DNA of 64,000 nt from NCBI GenBank assembly GCA_948474755.1, contig CAOLHI010000353.1, forward strand, positions 372,001 through 436,000, written 5' to 3'. This document shows positions 48,831 through 61,249 of the stretch, one piece after another; within the stretch, counting starts at the first letter, position 1, and each line of letters begins with the position of its first letter. This stretch comes from Ctenosaura bakeri (taxonomy: Eukaryota > Chordata > Lepidosauria > Squamata > Iguanidae). The position numbers and the translations under genes are program-made. The notes below the pieces were generated by a model, which was not told where the DNA came from, did not search any database, and saw only the letters and a list, made by a program, of their open reading frames with translations.

Positions 48831-50718
48831 AGAAACATTTATTTCCTGCATATAAAGTGCTGCTAGCTGCCCCAAAACTATCCATTTGCATTACAGTGGG
48901 AAGAAAATTGATAAATTATTCCCAACTTCTTTCCAGAAAAAAAAATAGCAATTATATTCCTGCTTTTGGTTCCTCTGATAGCATGGGGTTGTGCAATTAC
49001 ACTAGCTAGGATGTGTATAAAGCTGCACTGGGGTATCGGGACGTTAAGTATGTGAAATCAATAGATCACTTACACTGTAATTTTTTCTCTCTAGCTCATA
49101 TGGAAAAGGTTGGGAATCATTATATTCCCCAGTTGCTGGGATGCAAATTCCAGTGTTCACCACCACTGGCTATTCTGGCTACAGATGGTGAGAGCTGTAG
49201 TCCAACAACATTTGGAGACCTCTATGATTTCTACCCTGAAACAGAGAAGAAGAGCCTGAAGTTGTTGTTGTTTTCTACACTCTTTGATTTATGTACTTTT
49301 CAGTACCAATTGCTGAGGCTTATAGTAAAGCTGAAAGAGTTCAGCAATCATGATGAGGCAACACTTGCCAGGGATGGCTTATTCATTATTTAGGTCAGTC
49401 ACTGTATGTGGAACGAGAAGTCTGAACCCACAAACAAAACAAGAGGTGACTTATATGAATTCCATTCCCATATTAATTCATATCTGGAGTACGCCTCCTA
49501 ACATCAAAATGTCAGAGTTCACTCATATGCAATCCAGTAAGAGAGTACTTTCACAAGCTTAAAGTATCTAAAGTGTTGATTATCACTGGATGCAATCACA
49601 GACTCTCATCACATTTACTGGAGGTAAGTCCTGCTGTGAATTGGGATCATTTCTGCACATTTCTGCACAGAAATTTGTCTGCAAGCCAAATAACCTAACT
49701 CAGAGAATCTGATGCAGCTAAATTCTTTTATAATCCAGGAGAATTAGATCAATTTATACTCAGTATCCCTATACAAATAGTTGTTCCAGTCACCATTAAT
49801 TATTATATGAATATTAAAATTATAATAGAATTACTCAACTTACCAGGTGGTGAATTTGCAAGCATGGGTCATTGGCGATGTGGGGTGGCTCTTCACCACC
49901 ATGGCAAGCTGCTGGGTTCTCCTTTCTAGAGGGCTGTGTGGCATCCCACAGGCTGGTGGGAAGGAGATAGGAAGCCAATGAGTTCAGACTTTGGTTTGAA
50001 CTCATTGGCTGCAAGGACAAAGCTGAAGTGGCCTGGTTGCAGGATTCATTCTGACCGAATGAAGGGGTATTTAAGTAACTCACCTTCAGATGATCACTCA
50101 CTTTCAGAGTGTTCTATCCTATCACCAATTTTTTGTGGTGATGTTTGGGCTTGGATGTACTGTGCTTGTATTTTTTTTTCTGTCACAACTTGTGTGTGTG
50201 GTTGGAATGGGTCCTGGATCCGGGACAACTATTACCCGTGCAACTGGACAATGACAAGGTATGAGGATTCCCTTAAGGGACTCAAGAGGTACAGGGGTAA
50301 AAGCGAGTGTACCCACTACAGATGATACATAGGTTTTCTGCACTCCTTAGTGAGGGGGGACCACACTGTAGACCCAGGTGGATTCCATACTCATCATCCC
50401 AGTTGGATGATTGGAATCATCAGTCAACAGGTGAGTTGGCTGATGTCCAGATTTGGGCCCATGAGCATGCCAACCCTGTAGCAATTGTATCCAAATAAGA
50501 TAGTGGTTATATTTTCTTCCAGTCTTTGCTGTATATGTTTTCCTCACCCATAGGCATACGAAAGGAATGTAATAGTCAACACCACAGGCTTATCATTCTT
50601 TACTTAAAGTCTCACTGGGATGATATTTAGAGAAGGGGTGGGTAACTGCTCAGGGTTGAAGGACTGCATTATTTCTCCCCCCACCCAAAGATTTTGGACT
50701 ACTCCAGTGTGCTTCTAT
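48831..50718. other. Unique sequence with one small MITE-like fragment
   Basis: 49115-49215 contains GTTGCTGGGATGCAAATTCC and GAGCTGTAGTCCAACAACAT, half of a family whose ends read ACTACAACTCCCAG. No motif in the 126-129 aa frames at 49013-49393 and 49936-50325. Confidence 0.35.

Positions 50719-50764
<46 letters not shown>
50719..50764. repeat. (ATC)n microsatellite
   Basis: About 15 perfect ATC units. In one frame it translates as poly-His, which explains the spurious 84-codon ORF across it. Confidence 0.95.
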
Positions 50765-51724
50765 ATATGTAAAGCACATCCCCACATCCTCTTCTTCTCT
50801 GTTAAAGGAGCATCCCTCATCCTCTCCTTCCCTCTTAAAGGTGTCTCTTCTTTTCTATAAAAAGAATAAGAAATTTACAACGTCCATCCATACCTCTATT
50901 CAGGAAGGGGATTTCTGGTTGTGTCCTGAAACTCTCAGGCAGGCATGAATTAGTAAAACAATGGTGAGCTTGCCAGGCATCTAAGAACCTCCACATTTTT
51001 CCAAGAACATTTGCCTGGTGGAGGGAGAGAAGATGGTTAGTTATGGTCTCCATTTTATTTCCATTTAAGTGAATTTCCACTTGCATGAGCAAGGTTATCA
51101 ATGCATTCAGACAGAAATATTGTGGTACACAGTAGCCCTATTGAGTTGTTGAAGCTTCCTTCTGAAGAAACATACATAGGACTGCACTATTAAGATCACA
51201 TCTCTGTTTTCAACTGCTACTTGAGAAATGGTATCTGATGCCTTTCAAAAACAAAAACTTAAATCCTTTGTGTCTGCTGTCTGAATAACAAGGCAATTAG
51301 AATGTCCCAGGAGTATTGCTGCCATGGATCTTTAACTTGTTTCTTTTATATTACTGAGAGATGGTTTGTAACTTAGTGGAAGATTTTATTTTATTTTTTT
51401 CAACTAAACAAAAGTACTGTTGAGGAGGATTTATTTATTTTTATTTATTTATTTTTGGTTAATATTCAAGTGCAAAACAAACAATCCTGCAGCATTACCC
51501 ATCCTCCCTGACTAACCCACCAATGTAGAGTGGGAACTAATACTGAATACAGAAATTGAAGAGAGAGAGGGCATACTGTGGTAAGGCTTCACTGCCCTAA
51601 GTGCAATACAATATCAACTTCAGATTCCAAAAGTGCTTGAAACTTACATCTCATCCTCCCTCTCCTTAGAGAAAAGGATTTGCTATTGTTTGTTTCTAAT
51701 TCAGGTAGATGCAAGCACATGTTT
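50765..51724. other. No recognised feature
   Basis: AT-rich unique sequence with a TTTA-rich stretch at 51423-51456. Confidence 0.4.
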
Positions 51725-51742
51725 AAGTCAAGAAAATGTTTT
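51725..51742. repeat. Target-site duplication, poly(A) side of the chimera
   Basis: AAGTCAAGAAAATGTTTT, identical over 18 bp to 53266-53283. It runs straight into the T run that is the retrocopy's poly(A) tail, so the last Ts are shared with the tail. Confidence 0.9.
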
Positions 51743-51773
51743 TTTTTTCTCCTTTTTTTTCCTTTAGAATTAT

Positions 51774-51779
51774 TTTATT
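51774..51779 (-). promoter_or_regulatory. AATAAA poly(A) signal inherited from the mRNA
   Basis: Minus strand TTTAATAAAATAATTCTAAA, with the poly(A) tract starting about 14 bases downstream at 51760. This is the normal spacing for a processed mRNA end and marks the original cleavage site. Confidence 0.9.
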
Positions 51780-52247
51780 AAATCATAAATGTACAACAGC
51801 TTCTTAACTCTATACACGCACTTAAATTTATTAAATTATTACACCATGATCCTGGCTAATAGCTTTCCAAAACTTTGAGAATTTTTTTAAAAAAAGGTTT
51901 CACATGTCACCTGAAACTTACAAATTTAACATTATCAAAGGAATGCTTCTACACTCTTACAAAGACCACTAGAAAGAAACAACAATTAAAAAGCTAAGAA
52001 ACTGTCTCAAAGGCATTTTTACAATCCTTCCTCCACGGTAAGGTATGTTATTAAATAATCCAATCCATTCACAAAATGGCTCTCTGCATCTGCTCTGGCG
52101 TCTTCTGTCATATCACTGCATATTTATGCATGACTGAGATAAGTGTTTCCTTAACAATGTTATTTCAAAAACCTGAAGCTGTTCTGTTACCTCTGGGCTC
52201 ATCCTCTCCTATTTATACAGTGAAGCCCATGAAAAGCTTTCAGAAGC

Positions 52248-53265
<1,018 letters not shown>

Positions 53266-53283
53266 AAGTCAAGAAAATGTTTT
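53266..53283. repeat. Target-site duplication, SINE side of the chimera
   Basis: AAGTCAAGAAAATGTTTT, identical to 51725-51742. It is followed by GACAAAT, so the inferred first nick is TTTT/GA on the plus strand, close to the LINE endonuclease preference. Confidence 0.9.
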
Positions 53284-53559
53284 GACAAATAGCTAGACAT
53301 TTGAGAACAGAGGAAACATGTTCAAAGATCATTTTAAAGCTTTTCTTAAAAAAAAATCTCAATAAAAATGTCTCTGTATTTAAAATGCACTTGAAATTTT
53401 GGCCTGAATACAAGTCTTCTAAGTTTCTAGACCCTTAAATTGTTATTCTCTCATTTACACAACTTAGGTTAATTGGGAATATATGGGCAAAAACATTTTG
53501 GGATCTTTTTGCTAGAGCTGGCTGAGATTAAATCTGTCACAACAGCTTAGAAATATTTC
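53284..53559. other. Unique flank of the chimera
   Basis: AT-rich pre-insertion sequence; nothing recognised. Confidence 0.4.
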
Positions 53560-53721
53560 TTTTTTGACTACAACTCCCAGAATCCTGCAGTCAGTATATG
53601 CACTAGTCTCAGGTTTCATTTCTGCTATATTTAATGCAGTTAGTCCTGTTTACTAGTATCCCCCACAGAGTACACTCACCGGTCATGCTGGCTGGAGGAT
53701 TATGGGACTTATAGTCAAAAA
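53560..53721. mobile_element. Small inverted-repeat element, ACTACAACTCCCAG type
   Basis: Left end TTTTTGACTACAACTCCCAG then AATCCTGCAG; right end, reverse-complemented, TTTTTGACTATAAGTCCCAT then AATCCTCCAG. The ends match at most positions over about 28 bp. About 160 bp, non-coding. The flanking A/T runs hide any short target duplication. Confidence 0.65.
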
Positions 53722-54544
53722 CAAAATGTATGATCTCTTTTAGATCCCTGCTGAAGACAGTTTTTCCATCTCACTGAACTATGTGCTCCTTATTTCCTAT
53801 ATTTCTCCCTAGTCTGACAAGTTACTTGAAGAGCTGCCTCTTGAGTACTGTCATTTGGAAATGTCCTTATAGGATATACAACATTGTCCCTGTAGATCTG
53901 TTTGTTGAAATTCTAATATACATGCTAACTCTTTTCCTTATTAGGCTGCTTGTGATTTAATTAATGATAGGGTGTTTTTATCATGGTCTGCTTTTCCAAT
54001 TAAAGTATTTTATGACTTCATTAATCTATTAAAGAATTTCCCAGGAGGTAATTAATTAGATCTTTTTTCCCCCTGTTGGTATGCCAACAAATTGAGTGGA
54101 CACAATGGAGTGTATATTTAAATAATGTAACTGGTGCACATCATTTTAGAAAACAGTTATCTTCTTTTAATTGCCCTCCTTTAAAAAGATTGGTTGGTTG
54201 CATCTCGTAATATTTAGGCACAATCTAACAAAAGTTAGCTGAGAATAATAAAGCAATGGAATGGACTTAATTTACAAGACAATCTCCTTTTCCTGTTACC
54301 ATTTCAGTATGTGAGGCACTGTCTTGTGTCACCTTCTACATCATGGAAAGGAATGGACAGGAAAAGGGAAATCAACTTCCTAAACTGCCAACATCAAGTT
54401 GTCAGTGAGGCACCTTGGCTCCTCCAAATGCTACTGCAGGAGGTGCTGAGTAATAATTCTTCATTATTTCTTCTCATAGGAAGCAATTTTCTTCCCAAGT
54501 CTATGTATAATTTAAGATTAATTCTACATAAAATTCACAGGCGG
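53722..54544. other. No recognised feature
   Basis: AT-rich unique sequence. The 88-codon frame at 54311-54577 has no motif. Confidence 0.4.
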
Positions 54545-54870
54545 TTGTTTTGTAGAGAAAACAGCATTTTCTGGTGAAAAAAATATTATTTCTGCACAGA
54601 GAAGCTGTTAACTATGGAGAAAATGCTGTAACTGGATACTCTTTCTGCCCAAAATTTGCATGTGGTAGATCTGCACAGAAAACAATGTTTTCTGCACATT
54701 TCCTGCACAACATTTATATGATGTTCTGCATAAGAATAGTGTTTCCAGTTCAGAAAATTCTATTTTCTGCACAAAACAACTACACATGAATTTTGCACAG
54801 AATAAGTCTTGAATTGTGAAGATTCTTATCATTCTGGAATTATTCTACCCAGAATTTTTTTTGACACTCA
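54545..54870. repeat. Dispersed TTTTCTGCACAGAA-rich repeat, best copy
   Basis: At least eight imperfect units such as AACAGCATTTTCTG, ATTTCTGCACAGAGAAGC, ATCTGCACAGAAAACAATG, TTTTCTGCACATTTCCTGC and TTTTCTGCACAAAACAAC, ending ATTTTGCACAGAATAAGTC. No terminal repeat or frame. Shares its ending with the copy at 242-440. Confidence 0.55.
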
Positions 54871-54938
54871 AAAAAAAATAATAGTTTGGACTATTTTTTC
54901 CTCAAATATTTTTGAGTATTCTTTCCATCCCTATTGAG

Positions 54939-55034
54939 GAGTCATCTTTGGAAGAAGCAGAACAGAACCTGATGGGACAAGCAGAACAGAATGGGAAAGA
55001 GTATATGCGTCCACATGAAGAACACAGTGCAAAG
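54939..55034 (+). CDS. Candidate internal exon, 32 codons
   Basis: Bounded by a pyrimidine-rich acceptor (TTCTTTCCATCCCTATTGAG) and a consensus donor (AAAG/GTAAGT at 55031-55040). It is exactly 96 bp and open in phase 0: ESSLEEAEQNLMGQAEQNGK then EYMRPHEEHSAK. Acidic and Gln-rich with an internal repeat (AEQN twice). I do not recognise the protein and see no neighbouring exon. A chance occurrence is quite possible, but length, phase and both splice signals agree. Confidence 0.22.
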
Positions 55035-55232
55035 GTAAGTACACTCAGTTCTTACCTTGGTATATTCTCATTCATCTGGACAGTGGAATTCAGTTAAGAA
55101 GAGCATGCATAATCTCAGGAAAAGAAATGAATCTTAATTTTCTTTGCATGTCTGGAAAATCTCAAATTCTTCTTGCTGTTCTTTTCCACAGAGGAGAACA
55201 TGGGGGTCACCTTTGTTCCCAATCCTTTCATA

Positions 55233-55622
55233 GTATGCAGTTATAATACTTTGATTCCACTTTACTTGCCATAGCAACATCATAAAGAATATTAGGAATT
55301 GTAATCTGGTGAGGTACTATAAATCTCTGGCTAAAAATTCTAAATACTGTCTCCCTAAACTGCAGATGAGAGTCAGCATGGTGTAGTGGTTTGAATGTTG
55401 AACTACGACCATGGAGACCAGGGTTTGATTCTCTGCTTGGCCATGGAAACCCACCAGGTGAACTCGGGTGTGTCATATGCTCTCAGCCCCAGAAACCCCA
55501 TGATAGTTTTGCCTTAAGATCACCATAAGTCACAAGTGACTTGAAAGTACACAACAACAACAACCTGCACATCCCAGGACTCAATAGGATAGCCATGACA
55601 GTGAAAGAGGAATCATAGTGTA
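55233..55622. mobile_element. Inverted-repeat MITE interrupted by a SINE
   Basis: The left part holds TTTGATTCCACTTTACTTGC, CATAGC and GGAATTGTAATCTGGTGAGG; the right part mirrors it with CAGGACTCAATAGGATAGCC, ATGACAGTGAAAGAGGAATC, ATAGTGT. The SINE at 55368-55563 sits between the arms. Similar in layout to 62572-62745 (shared GTAATCTGGTGAGG). Confidence 0.6.
55368..55563 (+). mobile_element. tRNA-derived SINE (ACA-tail family) nested in a MITE
   Basis: Head GAGAGTCAGCATGGTGTAGT, B-box AGGGTTTGATTCTC, body GGCCATGGAAACCCACC, tail AAGTGACTTGAAAGTACACA then (CAA)n. AACTGCA on the left and AACCTGCA on the right may be the target duplication. Confidence 0.8.
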
Positions 55623-56549
55623 AGAACTAGGTAGTGTGAAGAAGCATCAGTGTAGTTTGGTTAAGTATAGAGATTTAGTGTGATAGATAGGTGACTAGAT
55701 ACAAACAATTTTGGATTAAATTCTATAATGCATAAGCGACAAGTGCCACACTAGATGGTTTTTGATTCAAGTTGCTTATATAGGATGGCAGACTTTCATT
55801 TTTTTCAAAGAAGCTTTGCTTTTGTTTTGTTATTTTGCACACAAAAAGGCCCATTAATTATTGCTCATTTATCTGCCTTACTAAACACTATAACTCTAAT
55901 CTACCCAAGACATTTATCTAGCTTTAAATGCCTAAGCATCATGTTCGCTGCATGCAGATCATTAAAACTTCATGCAAATAGAGCATTACTGCTGGAAAAG
56001 TAGCATTTGGAGACCAAAAGTAATGACATCTGAATGACAGTAAGCCATTTACTAGCAAAGCAAGTATACACAACGGGGGGAGAAAACTCACTGCAATATA
56101 TTATTTGCAGCTTAATGTGAATTATCAGGATTTTATTTGTAAAGCAGACATTTTGAAAATGATTGGTGTCCACTTGAAATTAATGATGGGTCATGATTGT
56201 GGTGTCAGAAATTGATCTTATCACCAAAATGGAAAGGCAAGTGTATGTGCCCCATTGCCCTATTTATGAAAAGGCTAGCCATGCTTTAAGACTTGTTGGA
56301 AGGGATGGAACATATGTTTCTCAAGATGAAACAACCCTGTTGATTAATCATAACCTCAGCTAATTTCAGAATTTAACAAAAGTGTGCCTTTTTGAGGGAA
56401 CAGAAATATTCAATATGGAGTATCCTGCTCAGTAAAGGCATGGAAAGAGTTCTAATGAATGCAAAGAGCTTGTCTAGTAAAATCTGGGATAGAGAAGTGG
56501 TTTGAAATTCTAGATCACAACTTGGGAGCAATGAATTATTTATTAGAGT
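55623..56549. other. No recognised feature
   Basis: AT-rich unique sequence; frames at 55755-56003 and 55970-56173 have no motif. Confidence 0.4.
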
Positions 56550-56690
56550 CATGGCATTATAGAATCATAGAATTGGAAGGAGCCTCATGGGAGATCAAGT
56601 CCAACTCACTGCTTAGTGCAGAATCTCCAGCTAAAGAACTCCCATCAGGTTGGTGTCCAGCCTATTTTGGAAGATGTCTATGTTACTGCG
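56550..56690 (-). mobile_element. CR1 LINE 3' end, short
   Basis: Antisense CR1 tail on the plus strand: ATAGAATCATAGAATTGGAA, GGAGCCTCATGGGAGATCAA, GTCCAACTCACTGC. Only the last 140 bp are present. Confidence 0.85.
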
Positions 56691-56765
56691 GTTATCTGGC
56701 CCAAGCCTGAGGTTTACAATTTCATATTATTTATGTTTAATATTTCCACGTGGCACTCCATAAGA

Positions 56766-57587
56766 TGAACTCCACGTGTCTGAAAGGGTCACGAAAAGCC
56801 AGTGTAAGCAGGCACGGCCACATGGCTTTAATCATGCACGCTGGGTCTAGGCCAGTAAACAATTATCTGTCACACAGCCGTTAGTGCCCCCAAGACACAG
56901 CTGACCATTAAGCAAATGCAAGGGCTCTCAGCCCCAAACTGCTTGCTCTATACAAACGCTAAGCGCTCCTCATCTACATACTGTTCTAACAATTGGCAGT
57001 GCTGGCCAAATCTCATCAGTTCTAATTTTGACCTTTCAGAGGCTTTGCCTCCACTCAAATCCCTATTGTTCTCCTCGGGAGAGGGCTAGCCTCTGGGTAC
57101 AATCTTCCCTATAAAAACCCCAAGTTTGAGCTCCTTGTCGGAATGCTCATGCCTTGCATCCCAAACTGCTGCCGCTCTGTTCAGTGAGCCTCCCCTCAGC
57201 CTCCATGTGCTGGGAAACCACAAACCCAAGCCTCGATCTCTATCTTCTCTTTTACCGGACTGCAGGATCAGGTGGAGTATCACCCTAGAATTCCTCTGAA
57301 AATCCCTATCAATTTTCCTCACTTTCTGCTTCCATAGTTCTTGGATGAGTGTGTGAGTGCGTGTGTCATTGTTTGCTTAATTAAGGAAAGTTTAATAAAA
57401 TCTTTTAATTGAACAACTTGCCTAGTTCTTGTTGCGGCCCAACCCTGTAAACATAGGGTTAAAGATCTCGATATGCTACCCTGCTTCTCATATTGCTAGC
57501 TTGCGCTCCTTGCTAATTCCCCCAACTTATTAATATTTGGAGTGCACTTAGGTGTCCCTCCTGGGACACCCAGAAATCAGGGTAACA
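56766..57587 (+). mobile_element. LTR of an endogenous retrovirus-like element, copy A
   Basis: Homologous to 62950-63763. Both have, in order, a U3, a TATA motif (TATAAAAA at 57110), a transcribed segment, a poly(A) signal (AATAAA at 57394) and a closing segment (GCTAGCTTGCG, TTCCCCCAACTTATTAATAT, CAGGGTAACA). Start TG and end CA fit an LTR. No primer-binding site, gag/pol frame or clear target duplication lies beside it, so it is probably a solo LTR. Confidence 0.6.
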
Positions 57588-58985
57588 TCTAGAAAGGGAC
57601 ACCCTGTCACCTCTCTGGGCAGTCAGATCTACTTTACTTTCACTTTACTTTCAAGAAGTTCCTTCAAATGGTATTATTTGTGTTCTTAGTTGCATTTATA
57701 CCTCATCTTTCCTCCTCTAGTGAGTTCCAGTGAGTATGTGGCTTTCCTCCTCACAACAACTATGTCCACTCGAGAAAGAGCTCCCAAAGATGACCCAGTG
57801 TGTTTTATGGTTCAGTGGAGAATGAGATCCTAGATTTCCCAGTTCCAGCACTGAAGTGACCACAATGCATTGGCGTCAACTATATTGGCTATCAGTAACT
57901 AATCAGATATAATTGAATTTATTCTTCTCTGATAACAAATAGATAACAATAACAAACAGTAATGTTTTGTTAACATGGGATAGTATCAGTCTTTTTTTTT
58001 CTTCTTTTTTTTTTGCGACATGACTGTGACATTTCAAATGCTCTTTATAGTTATGGGAATATGACCTCATTCAGCACTGGGGAAAGAACATGAAATGGTT
58101 CTGCCACAGAGTGCTAAATGGTGGGAGGAATTATAGTATGTTGTTCTTTGTAAGGTGGGGATTGACTCTCAGCAAACAGGATTCAACCAAGACATTTTAC
58201 TGCATGAAGTGACACTTTGTGCTGTTACTTTATACCTTGTCTGGATGTTGAAAAAACAAAGTGAACAGGAGAAAAGTGTTGTTTTTGTAGCATGGATGAG
58301 TAGGTTGTGGTATTCCTGTTCTCCTTAAAAGTAACCAAAACAGGGATCGAAAGAGCGTTTGCTTCAATTCATATTCCTGCTACATCATGTTTTTTCCAGT
58401 GGTCAAGAAATGCCTGTAAGTTAGAAAACCTATCATGAGCAATGAAAGGAGGAAGAAGGGGAGAAAAAGACAATGAAATGATGGAAGTTAAGAGATATAT
58501 AGAGAATATTTGGGTAAAGATTTGCCAAGAAGAATAAATTGATTAGGATATGATAGAGAGGAAGCCAAAAATGACATTCAAGCTAAGAAATGTATTGTCA
58601 GAGGCCAGTCAACAGTATCATTAGGTATAGAGGTAACAGATATAAGAGAGAAAGAACAACCAAGTAAAAGAAAGTGGGAAGTGAAAGATGTCGGAAAGCT
58701 AAAAAGGATCAAAATATAGGATCCTTTAGGGGTGAAAAATGAATTATAGATAAAATGGAGGATTGTATATTTAAGCGTTATAAGTATTGATAGTATTTAT
58801 ATAGAATGTTAATATAGAGACAATGAAATATAAGGTTTTTTATACAATAAAAAAAATGGAATATGTCAAGAGTAAAGATGTATGTAAAAAGTGTGAATTT
58901 TAATAAAAAAAAAAGAAATGCCTGTAAAAAGAAAACTATGACTAAGATCTTGCCATTTTTTTTCAGAGACATATTATGAACAAAA
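57588..58985. other. No recognised feature
   Basis: AT-rich, with T runs near 57992-58012. No retroviral coding sequence is seen next to the LTR. Confidence 0.4.
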
Positions 58986-58989
58986 ATAT

Positions 58990-59180
58990 ACATTGATTCT
59001 CTTAGTATACAAAGCAGTGTGTTTTACAAAGAAAACACTGCTACCTGAGTAATGAGCATATTTTCTGTACAGAAAAAGAAATATGTATTTTCTGCATAAA
59101 ATAACTCCCTTAAAGATATTGTAAGGTGTAAACATTTCTTCCCAAAATGTTTTTTTTTTTTGTGCAGCAGTTAGAATATG
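58990..59180. repeat. Dispersed TTTTCTGCACAGAA-like repeat, weak copy
   Basis: TATTTTCTGTACAGAAAAAG, TATTTTCTGCATAAAATAAC and TTTGTGCAGC units; looser than the copies at 242 and 54545. Confidence 0.35.
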
Positions 59181-59441
59181 ATGGAGACTGTTTGTTCTTG
59201 CATGTGAAGTCAAAGAATGTGAAGATTGGCATCTGTAAGCAAAAATCACAATTTTAATTACTTTAGGAAAATTGGGAATCAATTTTATTTAAGTATAATG
59301 ATAACTAATTCATAATCTAATAGTAATGGCAACAATAATAGAGTGCTTTTGTAGCTCCCTTGTTAACTTATGATTGTGATGTAGCACAGCTATTCCATAG
59401 TTACTGGGGAAAGGAATTAATAACACATTTTTCTAAGCAGT

Positions 59442-59952
59442 TACAGTCCTTCCTCAACATTCATGGATTTAGCCTGCATGAATTTGATTATTTGTGAAGC
59501 AAGTGCTTACCTCCACCCTCCCCCAATTTCCTCCTCCCATTGCCTTACATTCTTCACCCCAGGCTTGCCAGGCTTGTGTTGAAAATGGATTTTTCCCTTT
59601 TGGGTGAGCAAAGCCCCACCCCACTGCTAGAGGTATGTACTCTCTGCCATGTGACTGCACATACTGCTCTATAATGGCTGCTGATTGGTCTGGTCCTCTC
59701 TTTGCATCTATCCCTCCTTTTTCAAGATAGCCACCAGAAGTAACTAGAATGCAAGAACTCTCCTCTTCTCCCTCTGAGGGAAAAGTACCAGTAAGCCCTT
59801 TACCTTGTCTTTTTTTTCTCCCCCCTCCCCTCCACCAACCAAGGCCAGAGGCAAAGGTATGGAAGGAGGAACTCTGGTGGGGAATCATGTTTCTTTCCAT
59901 TTCCATGATGGTTTTGCATACTGAACCCTTGCAAATATGAGGGGCTACTGTA
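59442..59952. mobile_element. Pogo/Tigger-like non-autonomous DNA transposon
   Basis: Left end TACAGTCCTTCCTCAACATT, right end reverse-complemented TACAGTAGCCCCTCATATTT. The ends match the CAGTNNNCCCTC-type termini of pogo/Tigger elements inserted at TA (family knowledge). About 510 bp, GC-richer interior without a transposase. The 145-aa minus-strand frame at 59469-59906 has no transposase motif. Confidence 0.55.
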
Positions 59953-61249
59953 CTTCAGAACACTGAAAACTCTGTGTGGATACATTAAAAACTTGCTCCT
60001 TGATTTGCAGTTAGATGGGCAGCTTTTGGAATGTTACCACTTCACTCTGCATCTTACTTTTTGTGAGGTAGAGATAGGCTATTTTCCAACAGAACTGAAC
60101 CAAAACATTTTTTTGACATAGGTGGAACAACAGATGGTACCCCAAAGTCAGACAAGCACATGAAGAAGAAAATCCTCCAGGCATGTCTCAGCATCCCTGA
60201 CAGTAAAAATGCAGTATTATTTTATAGTAAATAATTCAGAATTTGATGCCCTGTAATGACACACAAAATCTGTTGCCTGACTTAACTCTGTCTAATTGGA
60301 AAGCATGCCTCTTAGCGAAACCAATAGTGCCTAATAATCAGTCTCTTGCCACCCCTTCCTGACCATGAGACCTGACCTTCAGACCTGATTAAGTTAACTT
60401 GCAAGGGAAAGCCCTGAGAAAGATGAAGTTCTCCCTGTAGAAATTTAGAAAGTAATGTCAGAATGCTCCTGGGATTAGAAAGAGAAAGATTGAGAGATAA
60501 ATTGGGTGCAGATTAAAGTGCAGAGGCAGTGATTCAATTTAGAGAGAGATATGAATAATTAGTCTCAGGAGCAAGCTAAGCAATAAAGATGCGGGTGTTC
60601 ACCAGAGTAAGAATAGATGAATTAGACACAAAAGTAATAACTCAGATAGTTTTAAAAAATGATAACACTCAGGGATTCTTGCATGGATGGAGAAATGGCA
60701 ATTTTAAAGAGATCATAGAAAATTCACAATTAATTGCATCCTGCACGGTGGGAGTAGTGAGGAAAATTCCAAAAGCATTCATCTATGGAGTTTACTACAC
60801 CTAGGGGGAAACAAAGGGGGGGGGATCCTAAAAAGACAGTAAAAAGTATTTTGCATTAACTAAAAGAAGAGGGTTTTTTTTAACAAATAGCTTTTTTGCA
60901 ATAATTTTATTTCTATTTTTTAAATCAAAATAATACCAAAGCAGCTAACACCCTAAAAAGCAATCAAACATCTATCAGTGAATAAATAAATAAAAAAAGG
61001 ATAGAAATTAAAAGAGGAAAGAGAAAATCAAGACAGTTCTAGTATGCACTTTTTTTTTTTAATTTCAGTGGACAGGAATCTATGTAAATTATGTCATGGG
61101 AGTATTCTTCCGAAATTACATTGATAACCTGTAGAGATGGACAGATTCACCTTGGATTAGCTGAGAAATAATTTAAATTCTTGCATGTAGGAAGAACTGA
61201 GATATCTAATCTTAGAGCCCTTTCACACTATAAAATTATTATTTATTTA
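59953..61249. other. Unique sequence with one coherent but unidentified frame
   Basis: 60589-60804 is open for 71 codons and looks protein-like (QIVLKNDNTQGFLHGWRNGN, FKEIIENS). I cannot place it. It might be a retroviral or retrotransposon protein relic. The rest is AT-rich. Confidence 0.25.

Noticed and set aside
50694..50948. Poly-His protein
   Set aside because: Translation of an (ATC)n microsatellite.
59469..59906. 145-codon minus-strand ORF as a transposase
   Set aside because: Lies in a pogo-like element but shows no DDE or HTH pattern; composition-driven frame.
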